Shown piece after piece: positions 10,071 through 17,431 of a stretch of 64,000 nt of DNA (position 1 is its first letter; every line of letters begins with the position of its first letter). Made by a program: the position numbers and the translations under genes. Under the pieces are notes generated by a model. That model ran no database searches. It saw only the letters and a program-made list of their open reading frames with translations, and was not told where the DNA came from. This stretch comes from Nocardioides immobilis (GTDB taxonomy: Bacteria; Actinomycetota; Actinomycetes; Propionibacteriales; Nocardioidaceae), in the NCBI RefSeq assembly GCF_003515065.1, contig NZ_QXGH01000029.1, forward strand, positions 57,903 through 121,902, read 5' to 3'.

Positions 10071-10327
10071 GCTGACAGCCGATCGCGCAGCAGCTCCTTG
10101 GCGAGTGCTGCGCCCTTCTTGCTGTCGATCTGGGCCTTGGTGAACAGCTCGATGAGCTGGTCGTCGTTGTCCGCCTCGGCATCAGCCAGGTACTGCTCGA
10201 GCCGCAACGCGTTGGACAAGCAGGCCTGGAGGAACCAGACGAGGTCGTAGTCGCGGTCCCGGGTGCCCGTCACCTTCCCTGCGTCGACCAGACCGGCGTC
10301 GGTGACATCAGGATTGAAGGTGGTCAT
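10067..10327 (-). CDS. Small helical conserved hypothetical protein
   Basis: An 86-residue soluble, largely helical protein. The core (DYDLVWFLQACLSNALRLEQYLADAE...LFTKAQIDSKKGAALAKELLRDRL) looks like a short helical bundle of a type I have seen in actinobacterial hypothetical proteins near stress genes; no function is known to me. ATG 10327 follows GAGGAGGG. It is co-directional and overlapping with the 35-residue membrane protein and divergent from a stress-type SDR. A SigB-type site lies upstream on each strand. Confidence 0.78.
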   Translation of the reverse strand: MTTFNPDVTDAGLVDAGKVTGTRDRDYDLVWFLQACLSNALRLEQYLADAEADNDDQLIELFTKAQIDSKKGAALAKELLRDRLSA

Positions 10328-10379
10328 GGGGGACCCTCCTCTCCTTCGGATCTTGAGCGCTCTTCTGTTCGTGGAGGCG

Positions 10380-10404
10380 GTACCCCGCCTTCCCGGGCGC
10401 ATCC
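10380..10404 (-). promoter_or_regulatory. SigB-type promoter candidate, minus-strand operon
   Basis: On the minus strand GGAT, 15 bases and GGGTAC lie about 50 bases before ATG 10327. It fits the same pattern as the sigma gene promoter and lies back to back with a plus-strand copy. Confidence 0.5.
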
Positions 10405-10419
10405 CGGTGCAGGGCCGAC

Positions 10420-10443
10420 GGGTGAGAATTAGGGCCCGGGGTA
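10420..10443 (+). promoter_or_regulatory. SigB-type promoter of the SDR gene
   Basis: GGGT, 14 bases and GGGTAC, ending 10 bases before ATG 10454, so the message should be leaderless or nearly so. No Shine-Dalgarno sequence lies before the ATG, which agrees with this. Confidence 0.58.
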
Positions 10444-10453
10444 CCGGCGTTCC

Positions 10454-11314
10454 ATGAGCGATGTCGAGTTCCCCGCACAGCAGCAGGAGCCGCCCGGCCT
10501 CACCGGCGCGATGCGCCCGGAGCCGGACCACGGCGAGCAGAGCTACGTCGGCCACGGCCGGCTCGTGGACAAGGTCGCGCTGGTCACCGGAGGCGACTCC
10601 GGGATCGGGCGCGCGGTGGCGATCGCGTTCGCCCGCGAGGGCGCTGATGTCGCGTTCACCTACCTCCCCGAGGAGCAGGAGGACGCCGACGCGACCGCGA
10701 CCCTCGTCCGGGACGCCGGCCAGAAGGCGCTGCCCCTGCCGCTCGACCTCTGCGAGCGCAGCGCGTGCGACGAGGCCGTCAGCCGCACCGCCGCGGAGCT
10801 CGGCGGTATCGACATCCTCGTCAACAACGCCGGCTTCCAGATGGCACGCGACCACTCGATCGAGGAGTACGACGACGAGCGGATCGACCGCACCTTCAAG
10901 ACCAACCTCTACGCCTTGATCTGGCTGTGCCGGGCAGCGGTGCCGCACCTGAGGAAGGGGCCCGGCTGCATCATCAACAACACCTCGATCCAGGCGTACG
11001 AGCCGTCCCCGAGCCTGCTCGACTACGCCGCGACCAAGGCGGCCATCAACAACTTCACCGTCAACCTCGCCGCCCAGCTCGGCTCCGACGGGATCCGCGT
11101 CAACGCGGTCGCGCCCGGGCCGATCTGGACGCCGCTCCAGCCCGCCACCCAGGAGCCGGAGAAGATCGAGCGGTTCGGCGCCGACACCCCGCTCGGCCGG
11201 GCCGGACGCCCCGCTGAGGTGGCGCCCGCCTTCGTCTTCCTGGCCTCGCCGGCCGATGCGTCGTACGTCTCCGGGACCGTGCTCGGGGTGACCGGCGGCA
11301 AGCCGGTCTTCTAG
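10454..11314 (+). CDS. Short-chain dehydrogenase, general-stress protein 39 type
   Basis: A 286-residue SDR with an N-terminal extension typical of the GSP39/YhdF/YghA group (residues 1-35, including PPGLTGAMRPEPDHGE). The cofactor motif TGGDSGIGRA begins at about residue 46, NNAG at about 128, and the catalytic Tyr-x3-Lys lies in DYAATKAA. It should reduce or oxidise a small carbonyl or alcohol with NAD(P). The Bacillus relative is under SigB control, which agrees with the SigB-type promoter directly upstream. Confidence 0.92.
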   Translation: MSDVEFPAQQQEPPGLTGAMRPEPDHGEQSYVGHGRLVDKVALVTGGDSGIGRAVAIAFAREGADVAFTYLPEEQEDADATATLVRDAGQKALPLPLDLCERSACDEAVSRTAAELGGIDILVNNAGFQMARDHSIEEYDDERIDRTFKTNLYALIWLCRAAVPHLRKGPGCIINNTSIQAYEPSPSLLDYAATKAAINNFTVNLAAQLGSDGIRVNAVAPGPIWTPLQPATQEPEKIERFGADTPLGRAGRPAEVAPAFVFLASPADASYVSGTVLGVTGGKPVF

Positions 11315-11318
11315 GTGG

Positions 11319-11343
11319 GAATGTGCGCGCGGGCAGTGGGTAC
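11319..11343 (+). promoter_or_regulatory. SigB-type promoter candidate for the DUF6328 gene
   Basis: GAAT, 15 bases and GGGTAC, ending 9 bases before ATG 11353. The spacing predicts a leaderless message. The ATG has no ribosome-binding site. Confidence 0.5.
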
Positions 11344-11352
11344 CTCGGTGCC

Positions 11353-11907
11353 ATGACGGCGCCGGACCCCCCCGATCCCGGCGCGCCGTCGGACCGAGGT
11401 TCTGTGGCTGCTGCGTACGTACGCCGGCACGCGGCAGCCACAGAATCTTCAGAACGATCCTCCGACGAGGAGAAGTCGGCGGAGCAGATCACCCGCAACT
11501 GGAACGAGCTGCTCCAGGAGCTGCGGGTCATGCAGACCGGTGTCCAGATCCTGACCGGCTTCCTGCTGACCGTCCCGTTCACGGACCGGTTCACCGCCCT
11601 CGACGACCGCCAGCGGACCGTCTACCTGGGGCTGCTCGTCGGCTCGGTCCTGACGACCTGCCTGATCGTGGCGCCCGTGTCGTTCCACCGGGTGCTGTTC
11701 CGGAAGCAGCAGCGACCGTGGTTGGTCAAGGCGTCCAACGTGTGCGCCCGCCTCGGCCTGGCCGCTCTCGGCCTGGTCTCGGCCGCGGTCGTCCTGCTGG
11801 TCTTCGACGTCGTGGTCGGCACCACCGCCGCGGTGGTTGCGTCCCTGATCGTGCTCGCCCTGTTCGTCGGGCTGTGGCTGGGCGTTCCCCTCCTGGCACG
11901 GCGATGA
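11353..11907 (+). CDS. DUF6328-family membrane protein
   Basis: A 184-residue membrane protein. A hydrophilic N-terminus of about 55 residues precedes the conserved NWNELLQELRVMQTGVQILTGFLLTVPF, followed by about four hydrophobic helices. Members occur widely in actinobacteria with no known function. ATG 11353 was chosen over the GTG at 11323 because the latter lies inside the promoter-like element. It is probably part of the stress set through the GGGTAC site. Confidence 0.82.
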   Translation: MTAPDPPDPGAPSDRGSVAAAYVRRHAAATESSERSSDEEKSAEQITRNWNELLQELRVMQTGVQILTGFLLTVPFTDRFTALDDRQRTVYLGLLVGSVLTTCLIVAPVSFHRVLFRKQQRPWLVKASNVCARLGLAALGLVSAAVVLLVFDVVVGTTAAVVASLIVLALFVGLWLGVPLLARR

Positions 11908-11938
11908 GCGCCGTGCGGTGCTGGTCCGCCTCGTCGCC

Positions 11939-11964
11939 GCGTTGACCGACTGATCGGTGGGTAC
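11939..11964 (+). promoter_or_regulatory. SigB-type promoter of the Rho-N-like gene
   Basis: GGGTAC at 11959-11964 has GCGT 16 bases upstream, and an overlapping GTTGAC at 11941-11946 nearer the Bacillus form. It lies 36 bases before ATG 12001. Confidence 0.5.
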
Positions 11965-12000
11965 CGATCCGGCGTCGTTCGAGACGAGGAGGACGAGCAC

Positions 12001-12270
12001 ATGCCCGGCGGCAAGCACGGACCCAGCATCAAGGACAACGAGACCTACGAAGCGCTGCGGCGCGACGGCGCGAGCAAGGAGAAGGCCGCGCGGATCGCCA
12101 ACGCACAGGCGGCCGAGGGGGAGGAGACCATCGGCCGCCGGGGTGGGAAGGCCGGCGACTACGACGACTGGACCGTCGACAAGCTGCGCAAGCGGGCGGC
12201 CGAGATCGGCATCGAGGGTCGGTCCGACATGCGCAAGGACGAGCTCATCAACGCGCTCCGCAACCACTGA
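12001..12270 (+). CDS. Small Rho N-terminal-domain protein (DUF7218-like)
   Basis: An 89-residue basic and acidic protein. The N-terminal half (GGKHGPSIKDNETYEALRRDGASKEKAARIANA) is the ChaB/DUF7218-like segment. The C-terminal half (DDWTVDKLRKRAAEIGIEGRSDMRKDELINALRNH) is a Rho-N/SAP-like helix-extended-helix fold that binds nucleic acid. ATG 12001 follows GAGGAGGA. Such proteins are often stress-induced in actinobacteria, and the promoter pattern here agrees. Confidence 0.85.
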   Translation: MPGGKHGPSIKDNETYEALRRDGASKEKAARIANAQAAEGEETIGRRGGKAGDYDDWTVDKLRKRAAEIGIEGRSDMRKDELINALRNH

Positions 12271-12297
12271 CCCGCCAGCAGCTTGCGGATCCGGCCG

Positions 12298-12813
12298 TCA
12301 CCGTTGGCAGTACTCCGCCAACCAGGCTCCGAACGGAGCCTCGCCCGCGTCCGCGCCGTGGTCCTCGTGGTCGTCACCGTGCTCGTCCTCGTGCTCGTCC
12401 TCGTGCTCGTCACCTTCGACCTGCACGTCCGCCGGCTCTGATGGCACCACCGAGGGCGTGAACGACGGGTCGACGCTCGCCTGCACGTCGTCGAGCACGG
12501 CGTTCAGCTCCCTGTAGCCCGACGGGTCGAGGCTCTCGGGTACGCCGAGAGACCGCAGGTCAGCGACCACGGCGAGCAGCATCGACGCGGTCTCGGCGGA
12601 CGGGCTGCTGACGTACTGGCCCTGGACGGCGACGAGGTTCTCCCAGCCCGTGCACCACGCCTCGTCGGACGCGACCGGCGGAGCGCTGGAGGTGGGATCG
12701 GCAGCGCTGCCCTCGTCCGGAGGGTCGTCGCCGTAGCCGCGGACCAGCAGGAACGCGGCAACAGCGACCAGGGCAGCGACCAGCGCCATTCCGGCGAGCT
12801 GTGTCCGGGACAT
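12298..12813 (-). CDS. Membrane-anchored or secreted protein with a His/Asp/Glu-rich stretch
   Basis: A 171-residue protein. Residues 5-25 form one hydrophobic segment with no lipobox cysteine, followed by an acidic linker and an extracytoplasmic domain with two widely spaced cysteines (WCTGW and EYCQR). Near residues 130-155 a run alternates His, Glu and Asp (DEHEDEHEDEHGDDHEDH), which could bind divalent metal. ATG 12813 starts 2 bases after the stop of the mannosyltransferase gene, so it is in the same operon. I do not recognise the family. Confidence 0.75.
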   Translation of the reverse strand: MSRTQLAGMALVAALVAVAAFLLVRGYGDDPPDEGSAADPTSSAPPVASDEAWCTGWENLVAVQGQYVSSPSAETASMLLAVVADLRSLGVPESLDPSGYRELNAVLDDVQASVDPSFTPSVVPSEPADVQVEGDEHEDEHEDEHGDDHEDHGADAGEAPFGAWLAEYCQR

Positions 12814-12815
12814 CG

Positions 12816-14639
12816 TCACACCCATCTCGAGAACCAGATCCGGTCCAGCCACTCGCTGCTGGTCAGCAGCCCGTTGGTCCAGATCGGCCAGAACCAGGCG
12901 TAGTTCACCAGCACGAGTACGACGAACGCCCCGCTCACCACCACCCCGACCGTGCGACGGGTCGACGGGAGTCGTGACGGCCCGATCAGGGTGCCGATGG
13001 CAAGGGTCAGCGCCATCACGATGAAGGGCAGGATGCCGATCGCGTAGAAGTAGAAGATCGGCCGGTCGTCGTACTGCATCCACGGCAGCCAGGTCGACAG
13101 CGTGCCGACCACGGCGACGCCGTACCTCCAGTCGCGCGAGCCCAGCCACATCACGACGGCGAACATCAGCGCGATGCAGCCGCCCCACCAGATCATCGGC
13201 GTCCCGATCAGCAGCACCTGACGGATGCAGTCACTGCCCTCGGGCGCGTCGCAGTCCTCGTCGCGGACCGGGTCCTCGTTGTCGGCGGGGGCCGGTGCGT
13301 CCGGCGGCAGGATGTCGTTGGTCACCGCCACACCCACGGGTCGGTTGATGAGCAGCCAGCTGGACGGCTTCGACGCGTAGGTGTGCTCGGAGCAGTTCAG
13401 GAAGTGCGTGTGGAACGTGTAGACGTCCTGGTGGTAGTACCAGAGCGAGCGCAGCGACTGCCATGCCTCGCCGATCCCGCTCGCGTCCTTCTCGTTCCTG
13501 GTCGGCCAGTGCTTGTCGTGGTCGAGGTCGGTGGCCACGTAGGAGTCGTCGTCCTCGGCACAGTGGCCGTGCCCGGTGTACTGCCGGTACTGAGTGGCGC
13601 TGAGGTGCTCCTCGTACTCGCCGGCGTTCGCCAGCCAGCCGCCCCACGTCGCGATGTAGACCAACGTCCCGACGATCACGAGGTGCACGAACGCGGGGAT
13701 GCCGTCGACCAGTGCCGACTTCAGGATCGGCCAGCGGACGCCGAAGCTGCGGCGCGCTCCCGCGCACCAGATCCAGACCAGGAGCCCGAACGCCGCGAGG
13801 GGATAGACCGCGGCCCACTTGACGCCCGCCGCCAGCCCGAAGCTGGCACCGGCGGCGAGCAGCCACGGCCGGAACAGCACGGACCGGACCGGTCCCCACC
13901 CACGCCCGCTCGCCGAGCTTGTCGAGGCGTCGTCGGCATCGTCGGCGACCCGTCTGGCCAGCCGGCGGCGGAAGTGGTCGCGGTCGGCGACGAGGCAGTG
14001 CACCGCGCAGAGCAGGAAGAACGCGAAGAAGATGTCGAGCAGGGCCAGCCGGGACAGGACGAAGTGCAGGCCGTCGAACATCAGCAACAGGCCGGCGATG
14101 CACCCGAGCACCGTGGAGCCGGTCATCCGCCGCAGCAGCCGGCAGATCACCAGCACCATCAGGGCGCCGACGACGGCGGAGGCGATCCGCCAGCCGAACG
14201 GGTCCATCCCGAACGCCTTCTCGCCGAGGGCGATCAGCCACTTGCCGACCTCGGGGTGCACCGCCATCGACGGGTCGCCGGTCCACACGTCCTGCGTGTG
14301 GCCGGCGAGGATGTCGTCGTCGATCTTGTTGCCGGTGTCGCCGTCGACGTCGGACAGGTAGGTCTGCGCGTAGCCGTTGTGGAGGAGCGACCAGGCGTCC
14401 TTGGCGTAGTACGTCTCGTCGAACGCGAACCGGTTCGGCGTACCGAGGTGGTACATCCGCAGCGCGAACGCCACCAGCGTGACCGCGATCGGCGCCAGCC
14501 AGCCGACCGCCCGGTCACTGGGCCGGAGCCCGACCAGGTAGCCACGCGCCCGCTCGGCCGCCGACGGCACCGGCCGGCCTTCGGCGGTCCGCGACAGCCC
14601 GGTCCACCGTCGGGTGGGCTGCTGGTCGGCGGCGGTCAC
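12816..14639 (-). CDS. Dolichyl-phosphate-mannose--protein mannosyltransferase
   Basis: A 607-residue polytopic GT39-type enzyme (Pmt family) that moves mannose from polyprenyl phosphate to secreted proteins on the outer face of the membrane. The first loop has the catalytic acidic motif FDETYYAKDAW near residue 70. About ten membrane helices follow, with C-terminal PMT-type segments. The start is GTG 14639; no ribosome-binding site is near, but TAGAGT lies 8 bases upstream, so it is probably leaderless. A cytoplasmic loop carries the GCCGAGCTTGTCGAGGCG repeat (13911-13929). It is divergent from rsmI, the arrangement usual in actinobacteria. Confidence 0.93.
   Translation of the reverse strand: MTAADQQPTRRWTGLSRTAEGRPVPSAAERARGYLVGLRPSDRAVGWLAPIAVTLVAFALRMYHLGTPNRFAFDETYYAKDAWSLLHNGYAQTYLSDVDGDTGNKIDDDILAGHTQDVWTGDPSMAVHPEVGKWLIALGEKAFGMDPFGWRIASAVVGALMVLVICRLLRRMTGSTVLGCIAGLLLMFDGLHFVLSRLALLDIFFAFFLLCAVHCLVADRDHFRRRLARRVADDADDASTSSASGRGWGPVRSVLFRPWLLAAGASFGLAAGVKWAAVYPLAAFGLLVWIWCAGARRSFGVRWPILKSALVDGIPAFVHLVIVGTLVYIATWGGWLANAGEYEEHLSATQYRQYTGHGHCAEDDDSYVATDLDHDKHWPTRNEKDASGIGEAWQSLRSLWYYHQDVYTFHTHFLNCSEHTYASKPSSWLLINRPVGVAVTNDILPPDAPAPADNEDPVRDEDCDAPEGSDCIRQVLLIGTPMIWWGGCIALMFAVVMWLGSRDWRYGVAVVGTLSTWLPWMQYDDRPIFYFYAIGILPFIVMALTLAIGTLIGPSRLPSTRRTVGVVVSGAFVVLVLVNYAWFWPIWTNGLLTSSEWLDRIWFSRWV
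13911..13929. repeat. 19-bp interspersed repeat inside the mannosyltransferase gene
   Basis: CGCCGAGCTTGTCGAGGCG differs at one base from a copy inside miaB (33040-33058). Here it encodes part of a hydrophilic loop, where an in-frame insertion would be tolerated. Confidence 0.6.
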
Positions 14640-14697
14640 GAGCCAGAACTCTACGGTCCTCCCCGTAGCCCGCGACGGTCCCTGCAATGATCGACGG

Positions 14698-15543
14698 GTG
14701 ACCTCTCCGGGCGTGCTGGTGCTGGCGGCGACGCCGATCGGCAGGGTGACCGACGCGCCGCCGCGGTTGGCCGAGGAGCTCGCGGGGGCCGATGTCGTGG
14801 CCGCGGAGGACACCCGGCGGTTGCGCCGGCTGGCAGCGGACCTCGGCATCGAGGTCGGCGGGCGGATCGTGTCCTACTTCGAGGGCAACGAGTCGGCCCG
14901 TACGCCGCAGCTGCTCGAGGCGCTGGAGAACGGCGAGCGGGTCGTCCTGGTGACCGACGCCGGCATGCCGTCGGTGTCCGACCCGGGCTACCGCCTGGTG
15001 GCAGCCGCGGTCGAGGCGGACATCCGGGTCACCGCCGTGCCCGGGCCGAGCGCGGTCCTGACGGCGCTGGCGGTCTCGGGCCTGCCGGTGGACCGGTTCT
15101 GCTTCGAGGGCTTCCTGCCGCGCAAGGGCGGCGAGCGGTCGCGCCGGCTCGCCGAGCTGGCGGCGGAGCCGCGGACGATGGTGTTCTTCGAGGCGCCGCA
15201 CCGCACGGGCGCTGCCCTGTCGGCCATGGCGGGGGCATTCGGCGACGACCGGCCGGCGGCGGTCTGCCGGGAGCTGACGAAGACCTACGAGGAGGTACGC
15301 CGGGGCGCGGTCGGTGAGCTGGCCGAGTGGGCCTCCGACGGCGTCCGCGGCGAGGTGACGATCGTGGTGGCGGGTGCCGCGCCTCACAGCGCCGTCGACA
15401 CCGACGCCGCTAGCCTGCGAACCGCGGTCGACGCACTCGTCGACGACGGGTTGACCCGCAAGGACGCGATCGCCGCAGTGGCCAAGCAAGCGGGACTCCC
15501 GAAGCGGGAGGTCTATCAGGTGGTGCATGTGGATGAGGACTGA
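14698..15543 (+). CDS. rsmI: 16S rRNA (cytidine-1402-2'-O)-methyltransferase
   Basis: A 281-residue tetrapyrrole-methylase-fold enzyme that methylates the ribose of C1402 in the 16S rRNA decoding site, using S-adenosylmethionine. Family motifs are VLAATPIGRVTDAPPR (N-terminus), AAEDTRRL, LVTDAGMPSVSDPG and VPGPSAVLTALAVSGLP. The start is GTG 14698, with AATGAT 6 bases upstream, so it is probably leaderless. The downstream hydrolase gene overlaps its 3' end by 17 bases. Confidence 0.95.
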   Translation: MTSPGVLVLAATPIGRVTDAPPRLAEELAGADVVAAEDTRRLRRLAADLGIEVGGRIVSYFEGNESARTPQLLEALENGERVVLVTDAGMPSVSDPGYRLVAAAVEADIRVTAVPGPSAVLTALAVSGLPVDRFCFEGFLPRKGGERSRRLAELAAEPRTMVFFEAPHRTGAALSAMAGAFGDDRPAAVCRELTKTYEEVRRGAVGELAEWASDGVRGEVTIVVAGAAPHSAVDTDAASLRTAVDALVDDGLTRKDAIAAVAKQAGLPKREVYQVVHVDED

Positions 15544-16375
15544 CCAGCGGATCTGTTCGGTCGAGCGCGACGGGCTGGTGTTCGACGTACTCGACGAGGG
15601 ACCGATGGACGGCGAACCCGTCGTCCTCCTGCACGGGTGGCCCGAGCGGGCAACCGTCTGGCGGCACGTCGCGCCGATCCTGAACACCGCCGGCTACCGC
15701 ACCTTGGCGATGGACCGGCGCGGGTTCGCGCCGGGAGCCCGGCCGAAGCGGCGCCGGGACTACCGGCTGCCCGTCCTCATCGAGGACGTCGCAGCGCTGA
15801 TCGACGAGGTCGGAGGCAGTGCCCACGTGGTCGGCCACGACTGGGGCGCTGCGGTCGCGTGGGCGGTGGCGGGCCACCGCCCGGAGAGGGTGCGCACGCT
15901 CACCGCCGTCTCGGTGCCGCACCCGGCGGCGATGATGAAGGCGATGGTGAAGTCCGACCAGCTGAAGAAGTCCTACTACATGCTGCTCTTCCAGCTGCCG
16001 TTCCTGCCCGAGCTGGTCGCCACCCGCCGCGCGGAGTGGTTCGACGTCCAGCTCCTCAAGGGCGGGATGTCCCGCGAGGACGTCGCCCGGTTCCGGCGGG
16101 AGATCGTCGAGGACGGTGCGCTGTCGACGTCGATCGGGTGCTACCGCGCGATGTTCCTCACCGACCCGAGGGTGCTCCGGTTCCGGGTCTCGGCGCCGAC
16201 CACGATGGTGTGGAGCACGAAGGACGTGGCGCTCGGGCGGTGGGGCGCCGAGCACAGCGGCGAGTGGGTCGACGCGTCGTTCGAGCTGGTGGTGCTGGAG
16301 GGCACCTCGCACTGGATCCCGACCCAGGAGCCCGACGTGCTCGCCGACGCGATCCTGCGGCGGGTGCGCGGGTGA
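15527..16375 (+). CDS. Alpha/beta hydrolase, epoxide hydrolase-like
   Basis: A 282-residue alpha/beta hydrolase. LLHGWPERATVWRHV carries the oxyanion HGWP. The nucleophile elbow GHDWGAAVAW has Asp instead of Ser, as in epoxide hydrolases and haloalkane dehalogenases, and the C-terminal histidine lies in GTSHWIP. An alternative ATG lies 6 bases downstream. GGAGG precedes the start. It overlaps rsmI by 17 bases and tatD by 4 bases, so all three are read together. The substrate is unknown. Confidence 0.9.
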   Translation: MWMRTDQRICSVERDGLVFDVLDEGPMDGEPVVLLHGWPERATVWRHVAPILNTAGYRTLAMDRRGFAPGARPKRRRDYRLPVLIEDVAALIDEVGGSAHVVGHDWGAAVAWAVAGHRPERVRTLTAVSVPHPAAMMKAMVKSDQLKKSYYMLLFQLPFLPELVATRRAEWFDVQLLKGGMSREDVARFRREIVEDGALSTSIGCYRAMFLTDPRVLRFRVSAPTTMVWSTKDVALGRWGAEHSGEWVDASFELVVLEGTSHWIPTQEPDVLADAILRRVRG

Positions 16376-17226
16376 GCGACGCTCCCCACGACCGCCCGCC
16401 GGTCCCCGAGCCCCTCCCGCACCCGGTGGTCGACAACCACTGCCACCTCGACATCGCTCGCGGCGGGCCCGACAGCTCCGCGTGGGACGTCCGGGAGGCG
16501 ATCGACGCGGCCGTCGCCGTCGGCGTACGGCGGATCGTGCAGATCGGCTGCGACCTGCGGCGTGCGACCTGGGCGGTCGAGGCGGCGCAGGCCCATCCGG
16601 AGATCGTCGCCGGTGTGGCGCTGCACCCCAACGAGGCGCCGCGGCTCGCCGCCGCCGGTGGGCTCGACCGCGCGCTCGAGGCGATCAGCGAGCTGGCCGC
16701 CGCCCATCCGCGGGTGCGGGCGGTGGGGGAGACCGGTCTCGACCACTTCCGCACCGGTCCGGAGGGGCGCGCCGCGCAGGTCGAGTCCTTCGCCGCGCAC
16801 ATCGACCTGGCCAAACGGCTCGACAAGACGCTCGTGATCCACGACCGCGACGCGCACGACGCGGTGCTCGACGTCCTCGACGCCGAGGGGGCGCCCGAGC
16901 GGTGGGTGATGCACTGCTTCTCCGGTGACGCCGCGTTCGCCCGGGCGTGCCTCGACCGGGGCGCCTACCTGTCCTTCGCCGGCACGGTGACCTTCAAGAA
17001 CGCGGCTCCGCTGCGCAACGCGCTCGTCGTGACGCCGCAGGACCGGGTGCTCGTCGAGACCGACGCGCCGTACCTCACGCCGCACCCGTACCGCGGCCGC
17101 ACCAACGCGTCGTACCTGGTGCCGTTGACGGTGCGGACCATGGCCGAGGTGCGCGGAGACGACCTCGCCGAGCTGTGCGCGGCGATCGACGCCAACACCG
17201 AGCGGGCCTTCGGCGGTGCTTGGTAG
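16372..17226 (+). CDS. tatD: TatD-family metal-dependent hydrolase
   Basis: A 284-residue TIM-barrel nuclease of the TatD family, implicated in 3'-5' DNA/RNA exonuclease or D-aminoacyl hydrolysis. Metal ligands are in VVDNHCHLD, GETGLDH, IHDRDAHD, MHCFSGD and the final VETDAPYL. GTG 16372 overlaps the preceding TGA (GTGA). The order rsmI-hydrolase-tatD-rpfB-rsmA-ispE matches the conserved actinobacterial gene string. Confidence 0.94.
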   Translation: MSDAPHDRPPVPEPLPHPVVDNHCHLDIARGGPDSSAWDVREAIDAAVAVGVRRIVQIGCDLRRATWAVEAAQAHPEIVAGVALHPNEAPRLAAAGGLDRALEAISELAAAHPRVRAVGETGLDHFRTGPEGRAAQVESFAAHIDLAKRLDKTLVIHDRDAHDAVLDVLDAEGAPERWVMHCFSGDAAFARACLDRGAYLSFAGTVTFKNAAPLRNALVVTPQDRVLVETDAPYLTPHPYRGRTNASYLVPLTVRTMAEVRGDDLAELCAAIDANTERAFGGAW

Positions 17227-17239
17227 CGCCTCGCACTGT

Positions 17240-17309
17240 GCTAACTAAAGTTAGCAAACTCGTGTGACAAGTGGGGTGGAAGTGGCGCCATCGGGGTGAC
17301 TCGAGTCAC
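17240..17309 (+). promoter_or_regulatory. tatD-rpfB intergenic hairpin and palindrome
   Basis: GCTAAC-TAAA-GTTAGC (17240-17255) is a perfect 6-bp hairpin just after tatD and may end its transcript. GTGACTCGAGTCAC (17296-17309) is a perfect 14-bp palindrome that may be an operator for rpfB. The rest of 17227-17431 has no gene that I can support. I did not find convincing conserved elements of a c-di-AMP riboswitch, which precedes some rpf genes. Confidence 0.45.
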
Positions 17310-17431
17310 GCTCTGAGCGCGGAAGGGGGTCCGCGAGTTTGCGTTGGGGTGCTTGCTTTTGTTCTGGTAGATGCCAGATAGCCGGGATCGGGTAGCACCA
17401 TCGACCAGCATCGGCACCGTCCGCCGTACGT

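Noticed and set aside
10385..10453. Perfect GGGTAC palindromes as ordinary KpnI-like sequence rather than promoters
   Set aside because: The hexamer does occur by chance in GC-rich DNA (for example inside the terminator at 7751), so position and spacing were required before calling a promoter.
17227..17431. c-di-AMP (ydaO) riboswitch before rpfB
   Set aside because: Known for some rpf genes, but I could not identify the conserved pseudoknot segments; a covariance-model search is needed.
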